From NCBI RefSeq assembly GCF_000737065.1, contig NZ_AQRC01000011.1, forward strand, positions 62,001-126,000: 64,000 nt of DNA. Direction: 5' to 3'. The stretch comes from Thioclava atlantica (GTDB lineage Bacteria > Pseudomonadota > Alphaproteobacteria > Rhodobacterales > Rhodobacteraceae). How positions within the stretch are numbered: the stretch's first letter is position 1; every line of letters begins with the position of its first letter. The translations under genes and the position numbers were made by a program. Under the pieces are notes generated by a model that worked only from the letters and a program-made list of their open reading frames with translations, was not told the DNA's origin and searched no databases. Positions 15,851 through 24,203 of the stretch are shown one piece after another.

Positions 15851-16768
15851 TCAGCCCAGGAGCTTCAACAAGGCGTCGCGATGCGTGGCATGTTTTTCGG
15901 GGTTGTCGCGCTTCAGTTTGTTCAGGTTGAGGACTTTCCACTTCACGGCCGGTAGCTCAGCGGCTTGCGAGCGGTTGATCGCCGCAAAGTCAGGCTCGCC
16001 GTCCTGAAGCGTCAGGAGGAACTGCCTCGCCTTGTCATCGAGCCTCGATTGCAGATCGGCGACCAACTTCAGGCGTGTCGCCAAAAGTGTAGTGAGAGGG
16101 ACGGGTGTTCTGGTCATGCCCTCGAATTCCCGTGCGTAGGGTTGCTCGAGATCGATCAGGTTCGGATCGAGAAGCTCATGCGCCGGTCGTGGCGAACTGG
16201 CGACATAGATCAGGAAGGTGTGGAAGAGGTCGTGCGTCACACCCTCGTTTTCGTAAAGGAGCGTGACGTCGTAGAGATCCCGTGGATGCTGCCTGTCGAG
16301 GGCAGCGTGCAGTTTGCCAGCGAACAGGTCCTCGAACGAGACGATCTGCATTTCGGCATAGCCATAGGCATCTTCCACGGCTGCAGAGACGGTCCGGATC
16401 TCCGGGTCGTGGACGACGCCACGGGTCACAGGCGAGGTTTCGATCTTGATCTCGGCATTCCCAAAGCGTGCCAGCAGCCGCGTGGCCCCGCCGCCGCCCC
16501 CTTGGATGCGCTGAGATTTCGCGCCGCGAATGCCGGTCTCGATGGCGGCCGCGATGCGATCCATCGCGGCATTGATCTCGTCCAGGCTCTCGGCGCGGTC
16601 CTTGATCGGAAGATAGGTCAGGTCGATGTCGACCGACAACCGTGGCAGATCTCGGTAAAATAGGTTAATGGCCGTCCCGCCCTTGAGCGCGAAGACGTTC
16701 TCGTCCGCGACATGTGGCAGAACGCGCACCAGCAGTGCAACCTGGGCTTCATAGGTCTCACGCGCCAC
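15851..16768 (-). CDS. abiEii: AbiEii-family nucleotidyltransferase toxin
   Basis: 305 aa. It shows the type IV toxin pattern: ENVFALKGGTAINLFYRDLPRLSVDIDLTYL, i.e. the GG...DxD motif of the minimal nucleotidyltransferase fold, then IKIETSPVTRG, SFEDLFAGKLHAALDRQHPRDLYDV and a helical C-terminus. AbiEii toxins transfer nucleotides (GTP-dependent; related MenT enzymes modify tRNA) and arrest growth, giving abortive infection. The gene overlaps the end of abiEi by 11 bp and is transcribed after it. Confidence 0.93.
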   Translation of the reverse strand: MARETYEAQVALLVRVLPHVADENVFALKGGTAINLFYRDLPRLSVDIDLTYLPIKDRAESLDEINAAMDRIAAAIETGIRGAKSQRIQGGGGGATRLLARFGNAEIKIETSPVTRGVVHDPEIRTVSAAVEDAYGYAEMQIVSFEDLFAGKLHAALDRQHPRDLYDVTLLYENEGVTHDLFHTFLIYVASSPRPAHELLDPNLIDLEQPYAREFEGMTRTPVPLTTLLATRLKLVADLQSRLDDKARQFLLTLQDGEPDFAAINRSQAAELPAVKWKVLNLNKLKRDNPEKHATHRDALLKLLG

Positions 16769-17570
16769 TGTCGACCTCCGGTTTCACGAAATCTTCCGGC
16801 ACCATGATCCGATAGCGCGGGTGGATTTTGCCACCTCGGACTAGGGCTCGGTCACCGCTTCCGAGATCGAAGGCCTGCGGGTCGATCCGTTTGCGCCAGG
16901 GATGATCGTGGCGGTCGGCGAAGACGAAGAACAGACGCTTTACCTTGATCTTCTGGCACGCTTGTAGGAGGTCGGAAATCAGCCTTGGGCGCAGGGTTGT
17001 CAGGCTCTCGAAGACCATGTCGAGCGTGTGGAAACTCTCATGGTGGGGCAACTCGTCCATGGCTTCCAGGATTGCGCGCTCCGGCGTCGACATTGTCAGA
17101 CCCCAGTCCCATGGCTGGCCTGTCGTTTTGCCCTCGATCACACCCAGCTTCTGATCGGTGAACAAGGAACGGGGGCGGATATTGATCGGGGCATCCGTCG
17201 GCAGTTTGATCAGCCAGTTCGGGACCTTGTCCCCGTAGACCCAGACTGGAGCGCTTTCCCCCAGGCGGAGGTAATGGGCATGTCCTTGTTCACCGAGTGC
17301 CGTCGTGCTCCCGACATGCAAATCATGACCCATGATATGTTGCATCGAAAGGATGCAGGTCTTCCAGTCGATGCTGTTGGACGCCTGCATATTCGGGACT
17401 GGCCGGCGGAAGACGCCGCGTGCGATGCGCTCCAGCCAGCCGCGTTTCACATAGTCACGGAAGCTCTCATAGGCGATGCCTTGCGAGACGAGCCATGCCG
17501 CATCGACCAGATACCCGGCGGGTACGGCATCGAGCAGTTTCTTCAGATTCTGTGACCTTGCGGTGTCCAT
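16758..17570 (-). CDS. abiEi: AbiEi-family antitoxin
   Basis: 270 aa. The N-terminal winged helix-turn-helix region contains LKKLLDAVPAGYLVDAAWLVSQGI and YESFRDYVKRGWLERIARGVFRR, typical of AbiEi repressors. The C-terminal part includes HDLHVGSTTALGEQGHAHYLRL and STPERAILEAMDELP, the antitoxicity region. AbiEi proteins cooperatively bind inverted repeats in their own promoter and counter AbiEii without direct contact. An inverted repeat sits 22-49 bp upstream of the start. Confidence 0.92.
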   Translation of the reverse strand: MDTARSQNLKKLLDAVPAGYLVDAAWLVSQGIAYESFRDYVKRGWLERIARGVFRRPVPNMQASNSIDWKTCILSMQHIMGHDLHVGSTTALGEQGHAHYLRLGESAPVWVYGDKVPNWLIKLPTDAPINIRPRSLFTDQKLGVIEGKTTGQPWDWGLTMSTPERAILEAMDELPHHESFHTLDMVFESLTTLRPRLISDLLQACQKIKVKRLFFVFADRHDHPWRKRIDPQAFDLGSGDRALVRGGKIHPRYRIMVPEDFVKPEVDSGA

Positions 17571-17591
17571 GATGCCTAAAGTGACAGATTT

Positions 17592-17619
17592 TCAAAGAGA
17601 CATCTACAGGTTTCTTTGA
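17592..17619 (-). promoter_or_regulatory. Inverted repeat upstream of abiEi, candidate operator
   Basis: Two 7-bp arms (TCAAAGA / TCTTTGA) lie 14 nt apart just upstream of the abiEi start. Their position fits the inverted repeats to which AbiEi repressors bind. Confidence 0.5.
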
Positions 17620-17935
17620 TGAGAATGTTTTTCCAGCGTTATGGACGCTTCTATCTCACCATTTCCAAAGAACTGAGGGACTAGCCCCAAGGGGTGTGAG
17701 ATCTGAAGACGCTGGGTTGAGAGACGGCTACGACTTGCGGTGGTTACCGAAGGTCGCAGCGGTGCACCTCCCGGCGTGCCGCCGGAACCAGACCTTGGTC
17801 CTTCGGACAGGAGCTTGACCGAGGCTGATGTCCCGAAGGTCCAGTCTGCCAACCTACAGCTTGGCAGCTGCGCTCGGTTTGCCAAACCGCGGTATGGCAG
17901 AATCTCCGGCAGGTCGGAGCCAGCCGGTGCCGTTC
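17620..17935. other. Intergenic stretch, no gene recognised
   Basis: About 315 bp between the AbiE promoter and the small repeat protein gene. It contains a 7-bp inverted repeat (CTGCCAA / TTGGCAG, 17846-17867) that could be a weak terminator. Short frames present here have no family-like content. Confidence 0.35.
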
Positions 17936-18232
17936 TCACCTGTTCCCGTCGATCCACTTCGACATGAGCCCCCTGTCGCGGAAGCATTCGTCCGGAACGG
18001 CGCGCCTTTTGATCCGGGCGAGTTTTTCAGCGAAGGCCACCTGCTTGGACGTGGGCAGCCGGTCCATGTCCGATACCGGTTTCAGCTGGGCCTGAGCCTC
18101 GATCCAAGCGCTCAAAGATCGCCGGTCTTGCTGAACCTCCCAGGGCAGGAGCGTCCGGTTGCGCAGGGCGAGCGACCGCGCATAGGCGATCTGCTTGGGC
18201 GTCGCGGGCAGGGCGTGCGTGGTGCTTTCCAT
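17936..18232 (-). CDS. Small protein with two tandem KQ-A-L repeats, probable SOS gene
   Basis: 98 aa. The start is set by GGGAG 7 nt upstream. The protein consists of two copies of one motif: residues about 10-45 (TPKQIAYARSLALRNR ... LSAWIEA) and about 58-96 (TSKQVAFAEKLARIKRR ... LMSKWIDG). The same short motif appears at the ends of some topoisomerases and plasmid DNA-processing proteins, so a DNA-related role is plausible. Its promoter contains a LexA box, which predicts induction by DNA damage or incoming single-stranded DNA. It is divergent from the strawberry-notch helicase gene. Confidence 0.7.
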   Translation of the reverse strand: MESTTHALPATPKQIAYARSLALRNRTLLPWEVQQDRRSLSAWIEAQAQLKPVSDMDRLPTSKQVAFAEKLARIKRRAVPDECFRDRGLMSKWIDGNR

Positions 18233-18260
18233 TGGGAAACTCCCTTTCTGGCTGGTTCTG

Positions 18261-18289
18261 AAAATAGAACATAACAAGAACATAATCAA
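18261..18289 (-). promoter_or_regulatory. Leftward promoter with embedded LexA box
   Basis: On the minus strand TTGATT (18289-18284) and TATTTT (18266-18261) are 17 bp apart. The spacer holds GTTC-N7-GTTC (plus-strand GAAC at 18267-18270 and 18278-18281), the direct-repeat LexA site of alphaproteobacteria. Binding there would block RNA polymerase. Confidence 0.75.
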
Positions 18290-18408
18290 GCCAAGCGTCG
18301 GGAACAACTTGGTGCGAGAGGGAGAGAGGGGCCGGGAAAGATCAGGTCCGAGGCTGCCCGAGAGAGGGTGTACGGGCCTGATCCTGTCCTTCATTCCGGA
18401 GTTTCCCG

Positions 18409-21400
18409 ATGACCCATCTTGCCCCTGTTGCGCAGGCGTCCTTGCCTGCGCCCATTGTCCCGTTGGCAGCAAATCCTGCCCCTGCGATCGTTGCTGTTGC
18501 CGAAGCGCTGCAGCCCGATCTGGCGCAAGGGCTTCAGATCGACGCGCTGCGCCTGCGCCGCGAGATGGAACATGCCTTTGGCGGTTCCGATGCGACCGGT
18601 ACCTGGGACTGGAAGCTCGCCTATGAGGCGGGCGAGGTGGCGCTGATCCTCTTTCTGCGAAAGTTCGGTCGGGCGCTGCTTGCGCGTGCCGGCTCGCCTG
18701 CGGCGCTCTTGCCGATCCTCGCCAAGGTGGCAGGCCTCTTGCCCACGCACACCCGGCGGTCGGAAGAGATGGAGCGCTTTCAGCAATTCTCGACGCCGCT
18801 GCCCATGGGGCTCGCGGCTGTGGCGGCAGCACAGATCACGCCCCGTGATCTTGTCCTAGAGCCGTCTGCCGGGACCGGGCTTCTGGCGATCCTCGCCGAG
18901 ATCGCCGGCGGCACTCTGGCTCTGAACGAGTTGGCGGACACCCGCGCCGATCTTCTGCGCCTGCTGTACCCGGCCCGACCGGTCACCCGGTTCGATGCCG
19001 CGCAGATCGACGATCATCTCGATGCCTGCTCAAGCCCGAGCGTCATCCTGATGAACCCGCCCTTCTCGGCGGTTGCACATGTCGATGGTCGGACGACCGA
19101 GGCGACGGCGCGGCATCTGCGCTCGGCCCTCGCGCGTCTGGCCCCCGGCGGACGGCTCGTCGCCATCACCGGAGCCGGTTTCGCGCCGGATGCGCCGGCC
19201 TGGGCCGAGACCTTCGGCCGTCTGACCGAGACGGCCCATCTCATTTTCACCGGCGCGGTGTCGGGCGCAGCTTTCGCCAAGCACGGCACCAGCTTCGAGA
19301 CGCGGATTTCTGTCTTCGATAAATGCCGCGGCGGCGAGCCGGGAGGCATCACCGCAGACCTGCGCCAACCCAGATCCCCGGACGTGGCACATCTGATGTC
19401 CCGGGTCACTGCCGAGGTTCCGCCGCGCCTCGAACTGGATCCAGCTCCTGCTGCGGGGCAGGGCCATTCTTCCCCCTTTCCGGGAAATTCTCACCTCACC
19501 ACCCGCAAACCCGCCAGCCGATCGCACGCGATCTCTGCAGTCAATCCGGCGAAGCCTGAAACCCAGATTGAGGCCGAGGACCTGGACTACGCTCTCCGCG
19601 ACGCCGCCGAACACGAAGATGCCGCACGGCTGTCCGACGCGATCTACGAGACCTTCCGACTGCAGGCCATCGACATCCCCGGCGCGGCCCAACACCCGAC
19701 CAAGCTTGTGCAATCGGCGGCCATGGCCTCGGTCGCACCGCCGAAACCCACGTACCGGCCCAAGCTGCCAGCGGCCATCCTGCGCGACGGCACGCTGTCC
19801 GACGCGCAGCTTGAGACCGTCATCTACGCGGGAGACGCGCATGGCGCATACCTCGCCGGGTCTTGGACGGTCGATGAGACCGGCGAGATGGTCTCGGCCG
19901 CACCTGAGGATGCCGCGGATGCCGTCCGCTTCCGTCGGGGTTTCTTCCTTGGCGATGGCACCGGAGCGGGCAAGGGCCGCCAGTCGGCCGGGATCCTGCT
20001 CGACAACTGGGCTCGAGGAAGACGCAAGGCGCTCTGGATCTCGAAGAGCGACAAGCTTCTCGAGGACGCACAGCGCGACTGGTCAGCGCTTGGCCAGGAG
20101 CGGCTTCTGGTGACGCCGCTGTCGCGTTTCGCGCAGGGGCGCGAAATCCCGCTTGCCGAGGGCATTCTCTTCACCACCTATGCGACGCTGCGCTCCGAAG
20201 AGCGGGGTGCCAAGAAATCCCGCGTCGACCAGATCGTCGACTGGCTCGGGGCGGATTTCGACGGGGTGATCCTCTTCGACGAAAGCCATGCCATGGCGAA
20301 TGCTGCCGGGGGCAAAGGCGAGCGGGGCGATACAATGGCCTCGCAGCAGGGCAGGGCGGGTCTTCGCCTGCAGCACAAGCTTCCGCATGCCCGCGTGGTC
20401 TATGTCTCGGCCACGGGCGCGACGACCGTCCACAACCTGGCCTACGCGCAGCGTCTTGGTCTTTGGGGCGGGGAGGATTTCCCGTTCGCGACCCGGTCGG
20501 AATTCGTCGAAGCCATCGAGGCGGGCGGTGTCGCGGCGATGGAGGTTCTGGCCCGCGACCTCCGGGCGCTCGGCCTCTACACTGCGCGCTCGCTGTCCTA
20601 TGACGGGGTCGAGTACGAGATGCTGGAACACGCGCTGACCCCGGAGCAGCGAGGCATTTATGATTCCTATGCCGAGGCCTTCGCTATCATCCACAACAAC
20701 CTGACTGCTGCGTTGGAGGCGGCGAACATTTCCGGCGCGGTCGACGGGCCGAGCGGGTCGGGCACGCTGAACCGCCAGGCCAAGTCCGCTGCGCGGTCAG
20801 CCTTCGAGAGCGCGAAACAGCGCTTCTTCGGCCATTTGCTCACCTCGATGAAGACCCCCACGCTAATCGCATCCATCGATGCAGATCTGGCTGCGGGTCA
20901 CGCGGCGGTCATCCAGATCGTCTCGACGGGTGAGGCGCTGATGGAACGCCGCCTGTCGGAGATCCCAACCGACGAATGGAAGGATATCCGTTGTGACATC
21001 ACACCCAGGGAATACGTTCTGGACTACCTCGCCCATTCCTTCCCGGTGCAGCTCTACGAGCCTTTCACCGACAGCGAAGGTAATCTTTCGTCGCGCCCCG
21101 TCACGCGCGACGGCCAACCGGTGGAGTGCCGCGAAGCCGTCCGGCGTCGTGACGCGCTGATCGAGAAGCTGGCCTCGCTGCCGCCCGTGCCGGGCGCGCT
21201 CGACCAGATCGTGCAGCGCTTTGGCACTGATCTCGTGGCCGAAGTCACAGGGCGTTCACGACGCATCGTGCGCAAGGGCGAAGGGCATTCGGCACGGCTC
21301 GTGGTGGAGAACCGGGCTGGAGCCGCGAACCTCGCGGAAACCCAAGCCTTCATGGATGACGAAAAGCGTATCCTGATCTTCTCGGATGCCGGTGGCACCG

Positions 21401-22803
21401 GCCGCAGCTATCACGCTGATCTTGGCGCGAAGAACCAGCGCCTTCGGGTCCACTACCTCCTGGAGCCCGGCTGGAAGGCAGATGCGGCGATCCAGGGCCT
21501 CGGGCGCACCAATCGCACCAATCAGGCGCAGCCGCCGCTCTTCCGTCCGGTGGCCACCGATGTGAAGGCGGAGAAGCGGTTCCTGTCGACCATCGCGCGT
21601 CGTCTCGACACGCTTGGCGCGATCACCCGCGGCCAGCGCCAGACTGGCGGGCAAGGGTTGTTCCGCCCGGAGGACAACCTCGAGTCGCCTTACGCCCGCG
21701 ACGCCCTCCGCCAGCTTTACCGCCGCATCTATCGCGGCGATCTGGCGGGATGCTCGCTTGGGGCTTTCGAGGATGCCACTGGCCTCAGCCTGACCGACGA
21801 CAACGGGCTGAAGGACGACCTTCCTCCGATCACGACCTTCCTCAATCGCCTGCTGGCGCTGACGATCGACATGCAGGCCGTGCTCTTCTCGGCATTCGAG
21901 GAGCTGCTCGACCAGCGGATCGAGGGCGCCATCGCCGCCGGGGTCTACGACCTCGGGCTCGAGACACTCCGTGCCGAGAGCTTTCGGGTGACCGACGCAC
22001 GCGTCATCCATACCCATCCGGGCTCCGGCGCGGAAACCCAGCTGCTGACCATCGCCGAAAAGCGCCGCAATACACCGCTGTCTCTGGCCGATGCGCTCGA
22101 CTGGCTGGATGACCCTAAAGCGCGGCTTCTGGTCAATAGCCGCTCGGGCCGGGCTGCTGTGCAGGTGCCCGCCACCAGCCTGATGCTGGACGATGGCACC
22201 ATCGAGCCGCGCCTGCGGCTGATCCGGCCGCTTGATGCTAGCACGGTCCCGGCGAAAATCATGGAAGATACGCATTGGCTGGAAGCCGACCGCGCGGCCT
22301 TCGCTGCCGCGTGGACCGCGGAACTGGCTGAGGTGCCGGAGTTCTCCGAAGCCACGCTGCACATCGTGGCAGGTCTGCTGCTGCCGATCTGGAAGCAGCT
22401 TCCCCAAGATGAAACCCGCGTCTACCGGCTGCAGACCGACGACGGTCAGCGCATCATCGGCCGCCGGGTTCCGCCGTCTTGGGTTACAACCACGCTGGCA
22501 AATGACGCACCAAAACTGACAGCCGCGCAGGTCCATGCCCTCGTTCTGGAGGGCAAGACCGTTGTTCGGCTCGCCGAGGGGATGGAGCTTCACCGCTCCC
22601 GTGTCATGGGCGCGAACCGGATCGAACTCTCGGGCTTCTCGGAAGCGGCGAAGGACCGGCTCAAGGCCGATGGCTTCTTCTCGGAGATCATCAGCTGGAA
22701 GCTGCGCCTCTTCTGCCCGACCGATCCTACCGGTATCGCCGTGCTGGATCGTCTGCTTGCACGTTGTCCTGTGACGGGACTACATGCACGCGGAGGTTGC
22801 TAA
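18409..22803 (+). CDS. DNA methyltransferase / strawberry-notch helicase fusion
   Basis: 1464 aa. The start follows the CGGAGTTTCC leader. Residues about 110-310 form a SAM-dependent methyltransferase: FxGxG-like LEPSAGTGLLA (about 149) and the amino-methyltransferase motif NPPF (about 215). From about residue 430 a strawberry-notch helicase follows: Walker A GDGTGAGKGRQ (about 514), DESH Walker B (about 623), motif III YVSATGAT, and the C-terminal GLGRTNRTNQ arginine motif (about 1030). Such giant proteins are common on alphaproteobacterial plasmids and phages, where they may modify or remodel incoming DNA; the substrate is unknown. The toprim gene follows after 3 nt. Confidence 0.9.
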   Translation: MTHLAPVAQASLPAPIVPLAANPAPAIVAVAEALQPDLAQGLQIDALRLRREMEHAFGGSDATGTWDWKLAYEAGEVALILFLRKFGRALLARAGSPAALLPILAKVAGLLPTHTRRSEEMERFQQFSTPLPMGLAAVAAAQITPRDLVLEPSAGTGLLAILAEIAGGTLALNELADTRADLLRLLYPARPVTRFDAAQIDDHLDACSSPSVILMNPPFSAVAHVDGRTTEATARHLRSALARLAPGGRLVAITGAGFAPDAPAWAETFGRLTETAHLIFTGAVSGAAFAKHGTSFETRISVFDKCRGGEPGGITADLRQPRSPDVAHLMSRVTAEVPPRLELDPAPAAGQGHSSPFPGNSHLTTRKPASRSHAISAVNPAKPETQIEAEDLDYALRDAAEHEDAARLSDAIYETFRLQAIDIPGAAQHPTKLVQSAAMASVAPPKPTYRPKLPAAILRDGTLSDAQLETVIYAGDAHGAYLAGSWTVDETGEMVSAAPEDAADAVRFRRGFFLGDGTGAGKGRQSAGILLDNWARGRRKALWISKSDKLLEDAQRDWSALGQERLLVTPLSRFAQGREIPLAEGILFTTYATLRSEERGAKKSRVDQIVDWLGADFDGVILFDESHAMANAAGGKGERGDTMASQQGRAGLRLQHKLPHARVVYVSATGATTVHNLAYAQRLGLWGGEDFPFATRSEFVEAIEAGGVAAMEVLARDLRALGLYTARSLSYDGVEYEMLEHALTPEQRGIYDSYAEAFAIIHNNLTAALEAANISGAVDGPSGSGTLNRQAKSAARSAFESAKQRFFGHLLTSMKTPTLIASIDADLAAGHAAVIQIVSTGEALMERRLSEIPTDEWKDIRCDITPREYVLDYLAHSFPVQLYEPFTDSEGNLSSRPVTRDGQPVECREAVRRRDALIEKLASLPPVPGALDQIVQRFGTDLVAEVTGRSRRIVRKGEGHSARLVVENRAGAANLAETQAFMDDEKRILIFSDAGGTGRSYHADLGAKNQRLRVHYLLEPGWKADAAIQGLGRTNRTNQAQPPLFRPVATDVKAEKRFLSTIARRLDTLGAITRGQRQTGGQGLFRPEDNLESPYARDALRQLYRRIYRGDLAGCSLGAFEDATGLSLTDDNGLKDDLPPITTFLNRLLALTIDMQAVLFSAFEELLDQRIEGAIAAGVYDLGLETLRAESFRVTDARVIHTHPGSGAETQLLTIAEKRRNTPLSLADALDWLDDPKARLLVNSRSGRAAVQVPATSLMLDDGTIEPRLRLIRPLDASTVPAKIMEDTHWLEADRAAFAAAWTAELAEVPEFSEATLHIVAGLLLPIWKQLPQDETRVYRLQTDDGQRIIGRRVPPSWVTTTLANDAPKLTAAQVHALVLEGKTVVRLAEGMELHRSRVMGANRIELSGFSEAAKDRLKADGFFSEIISWKLRLFCPTDPTGIAVLDRLLARCPVTGLHARGGC

Positions 22804-22806
22804 GCC

Positions 22807-23838
22807 ATGTATTCCGAGACCGAAGATGTGATCCGCGCACTGGCGGAGAATGCTGAAGGCGTCTGTCGCGCTTACCTTCCCGCCGGACGGCGGGAAGGAT
22901 CCTACTGGATCGTGGGCGATTTGCAGAACAACCCTGGCCGGTCGCTCTTTGTACGGTTGACTGGGCCCACGTCGGGACCGGGCGCGGCCGGCAAGTTCAC
23001 CGACGGCGCCACGGGCGAGCATGGCGATCTTCTCGACATCATCCGCGAGCGAACCGGGATCTCCCGCTTTCCCAATCTTCTGGCCGAGGCCAGGGCGCAT
23101 CTTGGCCGTCCGCAGCCGGTCCTCCCGGATAAACCAGTTCAAAGGAAGGCCAAAGCCCCCGGTGGCACACCAGCGGCAGCGGCGCGTCTGTTCGCAGCCT
23201 CGGTGCCGGTCGCAGGCACGCTTGCCGACACCTACCTCCGCTCCCGCGGCCTGACCCAAGGCGGGGAGATGAGCGCCCTTCGCTTTCATCCGAAATGCTG
23301 GCATCGGGAGGAGGGTCAGACCCGGAGCATCCCCAGACCGGCACTGATCGCCGCGGTCACCGATGGGGTGGGGGCCGTGCAGGGCGTGCATCGCACCTGG
23401 CTGGCGCCTGACGGACAGGGAAAGGCGGCGCTCAAAGCGCAGCGGCGTGCCATGGGTCACCTTCTGGGCAATGCTGTCAGGCTGATCCCGCATGACGACA
23501 TCCTCGTCGTCGGCGAGGGCATCGAGACCATGCTGTCCCTTGTCGAGGCTGTGCCCGGCCTTCCCGTCTGGGCTGCGCTCTCGTCCGGTCACCTCGGGGC
23601 GGTCCTGCTGCCGGAGGGGCTGCAGCGCCTCTACATCGCCATTGACCGCGATCCGGCCGGGCAACGCGCCGCAGAGAGGTTGAGCGCAAGAGCAACCGAG
23701 TTCGGGGTGACAGTGCGGGTGCTGGAACCGCGGCTCGGGGATTTCAACGATGATCTTCGGGCGAACGGCAAGGACGCGCTGCGCCAGCATCTGGCAGGTC
23801 AGATCGGGCTAGAGGATCGGCATCGCCTGCTGGGCTGA
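22807..23838 (+). CDS. Toprim-domain (primase-like) protein
   Basis: 343 aa, starting 3 nt after the helicase gene. The N-terminal part resembles the zinc-free start of DUF7146/primase-like proteins (YWIVGDLQNNPGRSLFVRL, GDLLDIIRERTG), and the centre has ADTYLRSRGLT and FHPKCWH. The C-terminal toprim fold shows GEGIETMLSLVEA (catalytic Glu, about residue 236) and IAIDRDPAGQRAAERL (DxD, about 279). Toprim proteins of this group accompany plasmid helicases and may prime the transferred strand. Primase activity is inferred, not shown by a catalytic primase core. Confidence 0.87.
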   Translation: MYSETEDVIRALAENAEGVCRAYLPAGRREGSYWIVGDLQNNPGRSLFVRLTGPTSGPGAAGKFTDGATGEHGDLLDIIRERTGISRFPNLLAEARAHLGRPQPVLPDKPVQRKAKAPGGTPAAAARLFAASVPVAGTLADTYLRSRGLTQGGEMSALRFHPKCWHREEGQTRSIPRPALIAAVTDGVGAVQGVHRTWLAPDGQGKAALKAQRRAMGHLLGNAVRLIPHDDILVVGEGIETMLSLVEAVPGLPVWAALSSGHLGAVLLPEGLQRLYIAIDRDPAGQRAAERLSARATEFGVTVRVLEPRLGDFNDDLRANGKDALRQHLAGQIGLEDRHRLLG

Positions 23839-23952
23839 GCTGCATCGCGCAGGGGGGTCTGGGAGTGCGGGGCAGGGGGCTGCATCCAAGTCGTGGCTCT
23901 GGATCGTCGTCCTCACCCCATCCCGGGCCTTGCGCATCCACCCGTCAGCCCT

Positions 23953-24160
23953 GCGCGGCCTTCAAGAGATGGGCAGGCCGTCAAAGCGGTTGCCCCTGCA
24001 AGGTCGGAAGGGAAGCTATTTCCGCCGGCGGCAAAGCCGCCTTTGCATCGCGAGACAAATAGCTTCCCTGACGACCTCCTCCACGCTGTTCCGGCCCCGG
24101 TGAAGCCGGGGTGAAGGGGCAACCGCCCCGACGGCTCGGGTCTGCCCATGAAGGCCGCGC
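23953..24160. repeat. Large nested imperfect inverted repeat
   Basis: Six perfectly paired blocks nest around one centre: 23953-23964 with 24149-24160 (12 bp), 23969-23976 with 24142-24149 (8, sharing one base with the outer block), 23977-23982 with 24130-24135 (6), 23986-23997 with 24115-24126 (12), 24001-24006 with 24072-24077 (6) and 24010-24021 with 24057-24068 (12). A GGCGGC-AAA-GCCGCC hairpin sits in the centre, and the right arm has its own CCCCGG/CCGGGG hairpin. The structure fills the gap between the toprim and DUF2493 genes. It could be a cruciform, a structured RNA, or the relic of a small mobile repeat. Confidence 0.8.
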
Positions 24161-24203
24161 GGGATGACGCACGGACGAGACAGGCCCGGAGGCAAGAAAA
24201 CCG

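Noticed and set aside
17828-18274. 148-codon plus-strand frame opposite the two-repeat protein
   Set aside because: The minus-strand frame shows internal repeats, a ribosome-binding site and a promoter; the plus-strand frame shows none.
21256-22593. A 445-codon minus-strand frame inside the strawberry-notch gene
   Set aside because: Antisense to conserved helicase motifs; composition typical of a GC-driven shadow frame.
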